Positions 34,305 through 45,486 of a stretch of 64,000 nucleotides of DNA are shown one piece after another. The DNA is from Gnetum montanum (taxonomy: Eukaryota; Streptophyta; Gnetopsida; Gnetales; Gnetaceae). The stretch is from the NCBI GenBank assembly GCA_015680685.1, contig MNCI01010776.1, positions 11,055-75,054 of the forward strand, in the 5' to 3' direction. The notes beneath the pieces were generated by a model, which was not told the DNA's origin, made no database searches, and saw nothing but the letters and a program-made list of their open reading frames with translations. The stretch's first letter is position 1. Each line of letters starts with the position of its first letter. The translations under genes were made by a program, and so were the position numbers.

Positions 34305-36645
34305 ATGTCTTCTTCTCACAGGAGTGCTTCTCTGTCCAAGTATAATGGAGTTCATTGGATGGTGCCTCAGCAATATTGAGTGGTATATGCTCATCATGAT
34401 GAATATGTACCCAATTTCACCTTCATCCTACATTAGGATGAATAGCTGTGGTGGTGTGACATGGAGGGAAACATTGTGTTGTTGCATAACTGATTCATTT
34501 CTATAATGCTCCAACAAATGCTTATATGATGAGGTCTCTAGGAATTTCATTCTAAGTATGTTGTGCAAGATACTGATGCCAAGGATTATCATCCCACTGA
34601 GGCACAACGTCTACAGGATTAATAGCTAGAACAACACCATGAATTTGTGAAGGGAAAAAAATTTAATGATTTTCCATTCCTACTGTACCAAAGAGATGGT
34701 GGGGAACTCTTCTTTGGGGGTTTCCCAATTAGTGAAATCCCTCTCTTTGGCTTAGGTGAAGAAGGCCAAATTCAGAACCTGTGGTCCACAATTCACAATC
34801 TCGGTTCTAGTAAGAATGGATTCAATAATAAAGAAGGATCCATTGAGGCAAGCCAAGGTAGGAATGCAGATAAGAAATAAGATCATGATCATGACCACGA
34901 TCATCAAAGAGGTAGTAGTAGGCACTATGATGGTGTTAGTCATCCTTTTTCTTCTCCTTCATTGTCATCATCTTCTTCTTCTAACTCTGACCATGATCAC
35001 AGGAGGCGAGACCATGATGAAGGTGACCCAAATGACCAATGGGACCGAAATGATCGAAGGGACCATCAAGCAAGACAAGATCAAGGGTGTAGACATTTAA
35101 CAGAGGCACATCACCATGAATGAAGGGATAATAGAGGGCATCATAGGCACCGTAATCATGGTCTTGATGAGCCTTTGCTTGCTACCCAAAGTATGCTCAA
35201 TATTGTAGAGGTAGAACGAATTCCAATAAGACATGTGAAGGATAGCTAGATTAAAAGGCTAGATAGGAACAATATTCCTTAGTTCAAAGGGGGATATAAC
35301 TCTAATCTGTAGAATCATCTCCAAGCTTTTCAAGATGCATGTGCCTTGTAGAACATAGAGAATGAGTGGATAAAACTTAAGTTGTTCCCAAGGACACTCA
35401 TCAAAGAAGCAAAGAACTGGTACTGGTCCTTAGAGTCAAAATTTATTAGATGATGAAGTACATGCTTGAATTGTTTAATGATAAGTATTAAACATACTTC
35501 AGAGTGTCCAACTTGAGAAGGAAAATCCAAGGATGGAAATAAGGAACACATGAACCCTTGGATGCTATCATTGACTGATACTACTCCTTAATGCACAAAT
35601 ATCTTGGCCATGATTATCCTCAATTGGATCAACTTCGCCACATTGTAGAAGGGCTTTGATCAGAAACAAGGAGAACCCTTGGTGTCTATGCCTAAGGATG
35701 ACTGCCAGAATTAAGTGCTCGTCAGATACAAGACTAATTGAGCAAGTAGCTAAAGAGGAGGGTGAATTAAGAAAAAGAGAAAGTGAAAAAGAATATAACC
35801 ACGATCCTTCCATTTGCAAGAGGGAGGTTCGATTTTGTGATAGTGAGGAAGAATCCACATCTGATGAGGTGGTGAATAGGAAAACCTTGCTACTCTAAAA
35901 ATTTTAATTTGAAATTATGACCAAGGTTGATCAGTTATGGGACTTCATGGATAGCAGATTTTAAGTTGTCCAAAAAATTTTTGAAGAGTCCAAAGAACAA
36001 GGTAGTGATCATGAGCATAGGAGGCACGAGGAAGTTGAACGTGCCTATAAAAAAGGTAAGGGTAAGATTGCTGCAATAGAAGAGGTTGTGGGGAGTGAAT
36101 CAGATGATGATGGTGGATGTGACATCTGCTAGCGTGAACATCCTAAGGAATGTTGCCTCATAGTATCACATTTACAGGAGTCTAGGGTGTATGCTTTGAA
36201 TCCACAACTAGCATAAAGAAAAACATCTAGAAGATTACCTTATCCTTAAGGTAATTTTAGGTAGTTCCACCAGCAACAACAATATTATCCAAGAGAAACT
36301 CCACCATAACCATATGAGTTGTATCAACACTAGCAGCAACCACAATTATGGGCATTGGCACCACCAAGGTAGCAATACCCTTATAGATAACCTGATCCAT
36401 GTGGGTACTATGTTCAACAACCCTTATCTCCACATGACTCCTTTAGTCACATTTCTACTTTTCAATCTCACTATCACCCTTCTGATTATTATCAAACTCA
36501 TTCTCTACATGAAAGAAGGGATGCCACCTTTTATCCTTATCCTCCTCCTATCCTTACACATGTTCCTTTTGCAACCGCACAACTATCACCTACTCCACCT
36601 ATGCAAAGTGAACTACCAGCTCAACTACAACAATGCAATGCTANN
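34305..36645 (+). pseudogene. gag: Gag of element C (decayed)
   Basis: The ATG at 34305 starts Met-Ser-Ser-Ser-His-Arg, equivalent to the Gag start of element B. A His/Asp-rich stretch (DHDHDHDHQRG, about 34880-34910) and a Ser-rich stretch follow. The Retrotrans_gag part is near 35280-35600 and contains the segment LFPRTLIKEAKNWYWSLE. A VAKEEGELRKRESEKEYN segment lies near 35745-35800. The zinc-knuckle area reads C-D-I-C then a stop (about 36118-36155). The 3' end is hidden by the N gap. Stops are mostly TAG. Broken, but the architecture is complete. Confidence 0.85.
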
Positions 36646-37102
36646 NNNNNNNNNNNNNNNNNNNNNNNNNNNNNNNNNNNNNNNNNNNNNNNNNNNNNNN
36701 NNNNNNNNNNNNNNNNNNNNNNNNNNNNNNNNNNNNNNNNNNNNNNNNNNNNNNNNNNNNNNNNNNNNNNNNNNNNNNNNNNNNNNNNNNNNNNNNNNNN
36801 NNNNNNNNNNNNNNNNNNNNNNNNNNNNNNNNNNNNNNNNNNNNNNNNNNNNNNNNNNNNNNNNNNNNNNNNNNNNNNNNNNNNNNNNNNNNNNNNNNNN
36901 NNNNNNNNNNNNNNNNNNNNNNNNNNNNNNNNNNNNNNNNNNNNNNNNNNNNNNNNNNNNNNNNNNNNNNNNNNNNNNNNNNNNNNNNNNNNNNNNNNNN
37001 NNNNNNNNNNNNNNNNNNNNNNNNNNNNNNNNNNNNNNNNNNNNNNNNNNNNNNNNNNNNNNNNNNNNNNNNNNNNNNNNNNNNNNNNNNNNNNNNNNNN
37101 NN
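36646..37102. other. Assembly gap of 457 N
   Basis: Run of N. By comparison with element B about 780 bp of gag end and protease should lie here, so the gap length is probably an estimate. Confidence 0.95.
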
Positions 37103-40065
37103 AACCACAAAATAGGAGGGCACCCAGTGGCTAACTACTGATTCTAAGAGCAACACACTTTGTATGGAACCGACTAAGAGCTTGACATGCGCATATGTCA
37201 TAAGCATGGATGAACTAGAGCAAGTTCATCACAAACTCTCTGATGATGCAAATGATGATACTTATTGGGAAGAGTTGGAGATTCCTAAAAATTTCAAGAA
37301 AGAGCCCATTGAGCTAAAAATGTTATCGATTAGAATGGAATATGTGTTTTTAAAAAATGGGAAGTTGGTCATAATCAATGTAAATCTTTCTCTAGAGTAG
37401 AAAAAGATGTTGTTGAATGTGGTTGAACAATGATCAACAGCTTTTGCTTGGTCATATCTTGAACTCATAGGGATTGATCCTAGGATATGCTAGCATCGTA
37501 TCTACACTAATCCGGCCATGAAGTCAAAGAGATAGCCATAAAGGTGATTGAACCCCAAACTAAAGTAAGTCATCAAAGAGGAAATTGATCAACTCCTCGA
37601 GGCAGGGTTCATTTATCCCATTGCGGATAGTGAGTGGGTTAGTCCACTTGTTATTGTGCCAAAGAAAGGAGGCAAGTGGTGGGTCTGCATCGATTTTCGA
37701 CTGCTGAATATGGTAACATTCAAGGACCATTTTCCATTGTCATTTGTTGATCAATTTTTAGACACAATATATGGGCATTGCTACTACAGTTTTCTAGATG
37801 GATATAGTAGCTATAACCAAATTCAAATTGCATCAGAGGACTAGGCGAAGACAACATTCATGAGTCCTTGGGGGACTTTTGCATATTGCAAGATGCCATT
37901 TGGTCTATGCAATGCTCCTGATACATTCCAACACCTAGTTTTGAGCATTTTTCAATAGCAAATTAGAAGTGGTGTGAAAGTCTTCATGGATGACTTCTCC
38001 ACTTATGGAGCTACATTTGAGAAAACCTTGGACTACCTTGATCAAGTGCTAAAACTATGTGTTGAAAACAACTTGTGGCTCAATTGGCAAAAGAGTCATC
38101 TAATGGTCTAGGAAGGCATTGTATTGGAGCACAAAATATCACAAGTAGGAATTGAAGTAGGCCCTGAGAAAATAAGGGTCATCCAAGGAAAAACCTAAAA
38201 ACCAGAAATTGTTAAAGATGTTTGATCATTCCTTAGACATACTGGCTACTACTAGAAATTCATAGAGAATTGCTCTAAGATTGCAAGGCCATTGGTGAAG
38301 TTGACAAAGAAAGATGCTTCATTTGTCTAGACCACAGAATGTGAAAAAGAATTCCAATAGCTGAAAGAGAAACTTGTAAAAACTCCAATCCTGCAAGCAC
38401 CTGACTGGTCCAAACCATTTCATGTCATGAAAAATGCATCAAATTATGCCTTGGGAGTCATGCTTACATAGATGGATGACAAGAAACGTCCATACTATAT
38501 CCACTACACTAGCTGAAACATTGTGGATGCACAACTGAACTACATCACTATAGAAAAGGACTGATGGCAATGGTGTTTACTCTAGAGAAGTTTAGGCATT
38601 ATGTCCTTAGATATAAGGTTTTTGTGCACATGGACCATAGTGTCATTCGCTTCCTAATGAAAAAGCAAACAGTAAGGCCCCATGTCATATGGTGGCTGGT
38701 GATCTTGTAGGAATTCAATTTATAATGGTAGATCAAAAGGGCACTAAGAATGTGGTCACTGATCACTTGTCTTAGTTGCAATGGAACAACAAAGAGAAAG
38801 AAAATTCATGATCTAATATGTTTTTTAATGAACTCCTCTTTGCTGGGACTATAACTAAACAATTGCCCAATGAGGCTAAATGGTATGATGGCATTCTTAC
38901 CTATCTTCTCACTCAAGAGATGCCACAAGGGTTGGACCACTAGAAGAACACTTCATGGATATCAATGGACACCTCTACAAGGTGTGCGTTGATGGCTTGG
39001 TTCGTTGGTGTGTCCCTAATGCTAATCAAATGCACATTCTCCAAGACACTCATGAAGGCCCTTGTGGAGGACATTATGCTAGGAGATGCATGGTCATTAA
39101 AATCCTAATGGCAAGGTACTATTGGCCAAAAATATTTAGGGATGCTCACCATTATGTCTACTCTTATGAATGAAGCCAACAAGATGGTGGAATGACTACT
39201 CGAATGGAGGAACCTTAATAATGGATCCAACCATTGGAATCCTTCAACATTTGGGGCATTGATTTCATGGGTCCCATCATGCCCATGTCAAATAGAAAGG
39301 TGTACATCATAGTCATTTTTTACTATTGTACAAAATGGACAAAATCAAAAGCTATCATCGACTATACATCTTCTATTGCTACTTAGTTTATACAACAAAA
39401 TGTTGTAAATAGGTTTGGTACGCCATGTGCATTAATTTCTAATAATGGAACTCACTTTATAGGCACTACTTTTTAGAAGCTTATGCAACGCCTAAGGGTT
39501 AAACATAAACTCACAACACCCTACCACCCCAAGCCAATGGTCAAGCTGAGGTTACCAATAGGGAAATCACAAGGATTCTAACAAGAACTATTAGCAAATA
39601 TAGGAAAGATTGGAGCACAAAACTCAACAATGCCCTTTGGGCCTATGAGCTTATGTACAAAAAATCACCAATACTTTCTATTCAATCTAAGCTTCATACA
39701 CTTTCAATAGCCTATGACCTTGACCTTGACTTAAGTCTAGCATAAAAAGAAAGACTAATGAATCTCAACCTACTAGATGTAAATCAATTGGTAGCCCTAT
39801 CATCTAACAAGCTGCACAAGGCCTACAATAAAAAGTGCCATGACTTTAAAATTAGAAAAGTTAAGTTTCAACCAAGAGAGAAGGTTCTCTACTAGAATTC
39901 CACACATGTACCTCAATGAGCTAAGTTCCAAATGTTGTGGAAAGGACCTTACATCATTTATGAAACTTTTCCTTCTGGGGCCATGATGATCTACAAACCT
40001 GAGAGCCTAGACAACAAATAGCTAGTCAACATCCAACAAGTCAAACCTTTCCATGAGCATAAACT
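37103..40065 (+). pseudogene. pol: Pol of element C: RT, RNase H, integrase (decayed)
   Basis: RT runs about 37560-38170: a MPKKGGKWWVCIDFRLLNM motif, FLDGYSSYNQIQI, MPFGLCNAPDTFQ and an intact FMDD active site (about 37984). RNase H follows at about 38420-38800 (NASNYALGVMLT, ALNYITIEKD-like). Integrase covers about 38950-40060: GGHYARR, a degraded HHCC region, GIDFMGPI with the first Asp, SNNGTHF where the second Asp is Asn, and [11 protein letters not shown] with the Glu. The C-terminal segment has KVKFQPREKVLY and GPYIIYETFPSGAMMIYKPE. About 40 codons are lost near 39640 (the AYHSTWKL segment). Several TAG stops. Not functional. Confidence 0.88.
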
Positions 40066-42024
40066 AGCAAATACAACAAATGCCTCATCGGATGGACAAC
40101 CACACTCTATATTTTGGATCTCCTCCTTTCAACTTAGTCATGGGGGACAACCATATAAGCAACTCCTCATTTTTTCATCTTTTTGTTTTACAAATTTTTG
40201 TTTTACACATTCTTTATTTTACATCTTCTTATTTTCATGTTATTAATCTTTTCTAGTTTTTTTTTACACCATCGTTAGTACATTTTCTATTTCTTGAATA
40301 TTTTACACTTTCTTTTATATTTTCTTTTATTTTATTCTGGTGTGATTTCCTAACTTTTTGTTAATAAGTGCTAGGTACAGTGGTAATGTGTTGCTTGATG
40401 GTGGTATGTACTATTTTGTTATTTGATTGTTGGTGTTTGGATTTTTGATTTGAATTTTTTTACGGATGATTAGGACATGGTTTTTTTATGCAATAGGTAG
40501 TGAGTTCACAACATCCATCCATCCACAAAATCTATGGTTTTCCTTGTTCTGGAAATGTGAAGTTCCTTTTTCATTAACAAAACTTTAATAAATTTGTGAC
40601 TTTGATAGTTTCCAAAATGGGAAAGGATTCAAAGGTTTGAATAGGGTGCAACTTCAAGGGGATTTGGTATTTTTTGTGCNAAAACCAATGGGAATTCAAA
40701 GCACATCCCTTAGACAAAATAAACACATGTGTCTTTGCATGCTGTGGTTCCCATTTCAAAAAAAAAAACAATGGAAATTCAAAGCACACCCCTTAGACAA
40801 AATAAATGGGCTACAAGAAATAATTATGGGACTAGAAAGATATGTTACCCATGCCTAAAGGTCCCTTATAACTAAGGCCCTTTCTCACTTCCTACTTTTC
40901 TTTTTTCTTTTAATAAGGAACAGTGGTTGTTCTGTGGGAGCACTTTTGTGTCTTATGGGAATGGACTGGTCTTAGAATAATGATGCGAAGTCATTGAATG
41001 TGGTTGGTTGTGGTCTGGACTAATGATGAATCTTATCAAGTCATTTAACCATAAAATTTACAAGGGACTTCATGTGACCTTAATCAGGAACTCCATTCCA
41101 CTCTCTCTTATCCATCTATGCTTTTCATGTCTCACCTCACTACTGGTTTCATGTTCTTATTCAATGTCCTGGTTTGATGTATCAAAATTCTTAGGTAGTT
41201 TCTTCCAGGTTTTTGTACTTAACCTTCCATAACCATTAATCATCCATGGAGCCCACAGACTCTTTAGTTTGAAGTTATGCAAGGGCATAAAAGGCCTATG
41301 CCTACTTTTGGGAGGACCAACTTGCATATCTTTTGGTTGGATTAGTTAAGTTCTTTACCCTGAGACACTCTTACAATCAAATCTTTTATTTACCTCATCA
41401 GTGACATCCAATTGTGCACATCTTCACAACATTTTCTAGTGAACTTTCCTTTTTATTGTTGTGAATCCTTACACGCTCTTCAAATATTTTCTTGTGTAGA
41501 ACTTTTTTAAATTTAATGGTCCGCTTATCTATTTTAAGCTATTTGTCAACCTTCCTACTAACACTCCTAAAGGAATCAATCTACCATAATCACAAGCTAG
41601 TTGAGTGTAACCATCGACAAGACAAAGCATTTAATAGCTATGTGTTACACATTGCATACTAATTCATGATTTTGTTGTGATTGTAGTGGAAAGCATGGAC
41701 TAGAAGTGGGACTATCTTCACCAAGAATGATGTGGCAGTACCACACGATGCAGACTATTCATGATCATTGGCTCTTCTCTCTTACTCTTCAGCCTCCAAG
41801 AGGGGTGGATATTAGTTCTACCTAGGGTATTCACTTCTCTTATCATGAACATCCAGTTTTGTAAAATATTGTAACTCTGTATACTTGGGAACTTAGAGTC
41901 TATCTGTTTCATTTGAGTCAGTTTGTATGTCAGTCAATAATCCCATACCTACCCAATATTTTGTAAAGAACTTGTTTCTCTTCTTCTTCACTTGAGGATG
42001 AGTTTTCATTTAGTTGTGGGGGTA
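40066..42024 (+). other. 3' non-coding region of element C
   Basis: No open frame of note. TCATGGGGG occurs at 40138. The acceptor-like TTTTTTTATGCAATAG followed by GTAGTGAG lies at about 40480-40503. A partial duplication around the N at 40680 repeats AATTCAAAGCACAYCCCTTAGACAAAATAAA. The true polypurine tract (TTGTGGGGGTA) ends at 42024. Confidence 0.7.
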
Positions 42025-42872
42025 TGATGAATCATGTTTTCGCATGCTCTGATATCGAGTACTCAATATTGGAGCCTTGACATTGGGTATTTGATGTTAG
42101 AGCCTAGGACATGATGTTACATATTCGATATCGCAGGGTATATGTAGCCTATAAATATAGCACTTGGGCTCATGATTTTCATATCAGTTTTTTGTGTCAT
42201 AGTTAGTGAAGCTCTTGCAGTTTATTTTCTCCAGAGTTAGAATATTTTCTGAGTGCCCGCAAGAGGAGTCTGAGTGTGTACGGATCTTTGTTCAAACACT
42301 GATGTACCTGAGCGCAGTAGTGTGACGGGAATAAAAATGAATCTTTTTGACAATCCTTACAGCACTAAGAATAGATTAATGTTTCCTTTAATGTACTTTA
42401 CTTTAATGCATTTAAACTTAAGCAATTAATTTCCAATTGTTAGTGAACATAAGAATGACCACTTCAAGTATACATATAGTGCTTGGTAACCCAAGAACGC
42501 TTAACGTATTGTAGCCCAACAACACTATATGTGTTCAGGATGTGTCCAGGAAATTGGGACGAGTACTTGTGTTAGGCTAGCTAGGTAGTAAATGAATTAG
42601 ATCTTAAATTACTCTAGTTTTCATTCTTATTGTAGGCAATTAAACTTATAAAACATAAAATTAGAAAAATCATGTACCTCAATTACACTTAAACCATACG
42701 CTTGAGCTTCACAAGTGTAGTTGGGAAGACAACAAATATTTTCAACGCCCATTTCACTTCCTAGAAGAACTAGTGCACTAGAGAATTATAGGTCCATGGA
42801 ATTCGACCGGATCGTGTGTGAATGCCTTAGTGATTTGTATGGTTGGGTATAGGGGTACCTCACCATTCATTA
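42025..42872 (+). repeat. 3' LTR of element C (848 bp)
   Basis: Starts TGATGAATCATGTTTTCGCA right after the polypurine tract, ends CACCATTCATTA (C to T change in the terminus). Same length as the 5' LTR with scattered, mostly transition differences. Confidence 0.94.
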
Positions 42873-42877
42873 GTAAC

Positions 42878-43859
42878 ATAGAAAAAACATACATACATTT
42901 TAAGCAATTTTCTTGAAAAACATACAATAAAAACCTATTTTGCAACTCTTTAAAATCATAGTAACATTTTTAGTGACAAAAATTTAATAAACAATCACAT
43001 ATAAGAAACAAACGTGTTGAAAGTAAAGTAAAGAAAGGAAACAACCATTTGACAATAAATGGATTTAAACTTACAACATAGAAGTGACTAGTTCAATATT
43101 AGTGAGTTATGCTAATGTATATAGGCATTGTGAAAAAGATAATCAGTGACACTAAACTTGACCAACAAGTCTCTAAGGTCTAGGATGTAACAAAAACTGT
43201 TTAGGATAATTTTTCAAATTTAAAAAATATGTGGTTTAATTATTATTTAATGAATTAGGTAAATTTATAAAATGAAGTTCAAGAATTGGTAGTTTCTCCA
43301 ATGATATGTCTTTAGTTACATGACATGCCATTACACATTAGATTGGATTTTGTAACAATGAGGTTTGGTTGGATTCTGTTCCAATTGATAGTCATGGTTT
43401 TTAAAGATTAGATTTCACAAAAAGACTAAATACATGTAATTAATATAAAAGTGCAACCATTATTGGTTCATTTACAAGAATACTTGATTACATATAACTA
43501 AATACGACAAGCATAAATATTTTAAAGTAGAGTATTTTTTCTCATCTATCTAGAGCATTTTTTGCAAGTACTATATACTTTCTTTTCCATCCAATTGAAA
43601 AATAATCTCCAAAATAGATATCATCTTCACTTTTTGCTTTATTTAGTTGAAAACTATGTTCAAAAATTGCCAATATCCTTACATAACAACCATAAGAGCA
43701 AATAAAAAACAAGCTTATTTAGAAAGTTAAACATATAATAGTAATATATCATTTATAAATAATGTTAACTATATTTAACTTAAGTATAGTACCTTTCAAT
43801 CTTTTAACTTTGAAGCAAACAACTGTGCAATTTGAAGTTGCATATCAATCAATTTATCC
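42878..43859. other. Gene-free stretch, probable inter-gene part of the Harbinger element
   Basis: Very AT-rich, no gene recognised. It lies between the right flank of element C and the 3' end of the Myb/SANT-like ORF and joins to 33296 when element C is removed. Confidence 0.45.
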
Positions 43860-44527
43860 ATCTGTGCCATTCACTTTGTTTCAACTTCTTTAAAGGTTCT
43901 TGTAAACAACCTCATGCTTTCTCCAATACTTTCAGCAATAGAATAAACTTTGGCTTTTTGTTTTTTTATTTTTTTGCCCCTCCACCCTAGCATAATTTTG
44001 AGCTTTCCTTTTTCCTTTGTCTTTGGAATTTTTGTTTGCATGGACAATGGAAGAACTTTGTTCTTTAAGCTCACCTTTCTCACTATAATCCAAACCTTCT
44101 CTCATATTATTTTCTACTATTTCCAATTTTGAAGGAATATTGTCACATGCCTTCCAATTCATTCCATCATATCCTCCTACGATACTAGTAATTTTATGAG
44201 AGTTTCCAACAACATGATTTATATTTTCATAATAAAACCAATGACTTGGTTGGGCTCCAGTTGAGTTCGCTCTCATATTTTCTTTCTTAAAAGTTTTCTT
44301 AAGTTTGTTCCATTTATATCTACACTATTTTCCTATAAAGTGTGACTTGCATTTTTTGTTAACATCAGTAGCTAACTAATCCCAATGCTTTTGCCCCAAA
44401 TTTCCATGATTAAGTTGGAGATAAATTTCTTCATATCCTTCAAGAAGAGAGATAATGCATGCATGAGGCCAATGCTCTGATTTATCCATGCAACTATTCA
44501 TTGACCTAATAATTTGTATTTCATTAC
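43860..44527 (-). pseudogene. Myb/SANT-like protein of a PIF/Harbinger element, split by element B
   Basis: On the minus strand the coding sequence enters from 54523-54610 (…DDSEHTKEMSN), is broken by element B, and continues at 44527 as EIQIIRSMNSCMDKSEHW. A Trp-rich, basic Myb/SANT-like fold follows (GQKHWD, CRYKWNKLKKTFKKEN). FYYENINHVVGNSHKITSIVGGYDGMNWKA (about 44250-44155) is typical of these proteins. After a Lys-rich linker the C-terminus (IAESIGESMRLFTRTFKEVE, then MDKLIDMQLQIAQLF) resembles the tail of Harbinger Myb-like proteins. These bind transposon ends and help the transposase enter the nucleus. Frameshifts near 44070 and stops near 44340 and 44385 show it is dead even apart from the insertion. 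Family assignment is from memory of the motif pattern. Confidence 0.78.
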
Positions 44528-45343
44528 TAATGAACCGTAATATTGCATATGTGATATCGCATATGCGATATCACATACACCACGCAATATCGCATACGCG
44601 CGTCCTGCCTCATCTTCTATAAATAAGAGGTGGCACCCTTGGTTCTGAGACAATTAGATTTAGACCCTTAGCCAAACTCTTGTAGTTTTTTCATTCCAGA
44701 GTTAGAATTATTTTTGTGTGCCCACAGTAGGAGTCATAGAGTGAATAGATCCTTATTCGAGCAATTTGTACCTGAGCACAATTTTGTGTATGGCAATAAA
44801 GACGAGCTTTATGATAAACCTTGTAGCATATAGATTAAGATAATTAGTAATTAATTATTATTTAATTCTTTCTTAGTTAATTAATATCTCTCTCAACCTT
44901 CAACCCCCTTAGTTAAATACACTCAGTATGACCACTTCAAGCATGTGTGTAGTGCTTGGTAACCCAGTAACGATTAGTGTTTGGTAATCCCAACAGCGTT
45001 GCACTGGCTTAGGATGTGTACAGCAAGTCGGAATGGATACTGGTGTTAGGAAAATTTAGAACTTAGTTAATGAATAGTTAATGTAAGTTAGCCACTTAGT
45101 TCTCTCTCCCTCTTCTTTATTAGCAGAAGACATAAAATATACAAAAGCTATAAAAATCATATACCTCAAGCTTACTTAACCATACAACCATGATAATACA
45201 AGTAAGTTTGGGAAGATAATGATTGATTAACCCTAAGTGTTCCATTAAGACGCATAAGCACTTGGTCCTTGGAGTTCAACCGAATTATGTGTGAAACACT
45301 CGTATTCATATGGTTGAGTGTAGGGGTACCTTGCCACTCATCA
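44528..45343 (+). repeat. 5' LTR of element B (816 bp)
   Basis: Begins TAATGAACCG (TGATGA in the 3' copy) and ends CTTGCCACTCATCA. A perfect 30-bp palindrome centred on GCATATGC, with GATATC on both arms, lies at 44548-44577. The TATA box is at 44618. An AATAAA poly(A) signal lies near 44797. TTGGTAAYCCCAR occurs twice near 44955-44995. Confidence 0.95.
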
Positions 45344-45362
45344 TTGGCGCCGTTGCCAGGGA
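45344..45362 (+). other. Primer-binding site of element B (tRNA-Asp)
   Basis: TTGGCGCCGTTGCCAGGGA directly after the LTR; nearly perfect complement of the plant tRNA-Asp 3' end, as in Athila elements. Confidence 0.9.
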
Positions 45363-45486
45363 CTTAGTTGTTTGTGCAATGCGTAGAACATAGGAAATCA
45401 TTGATATCATTGGAATGTTAGAATGAACCCTTAGGGTTAATCAAAGAAAGACAAGACAAAAGTACATTACACATTGGATAAAACAA

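Larger units (their letters stand above)
33297..42872 (+). mobile_element. Element C: full-length Athila-like LTR retrotransposon (9576 bp)
   Basis: Two LTRs of 848 bp each (33297-34144 and 42025-42872) enclose PBS, gag, pol, a 3' non-coding region of about 2 kb and a polypurine tract. The flanking 5-mers are identical: GTAAC at 33292-33296 and 42873-42877. Order gag-PR-RT-RH-IN. A 457-base run of N at 36646-37102 covers the end of gag and the protease. Coding parts carry stops and small frameshifts. The element lies between the transposase and the Myb/SANT-like gene of the Harbinger unit. Confidence 0.95.

Noticed and set aside
36314-37141. Frames spanning the N run
   Set aside because: They consist mostly of unknown bases and carry no coding information.
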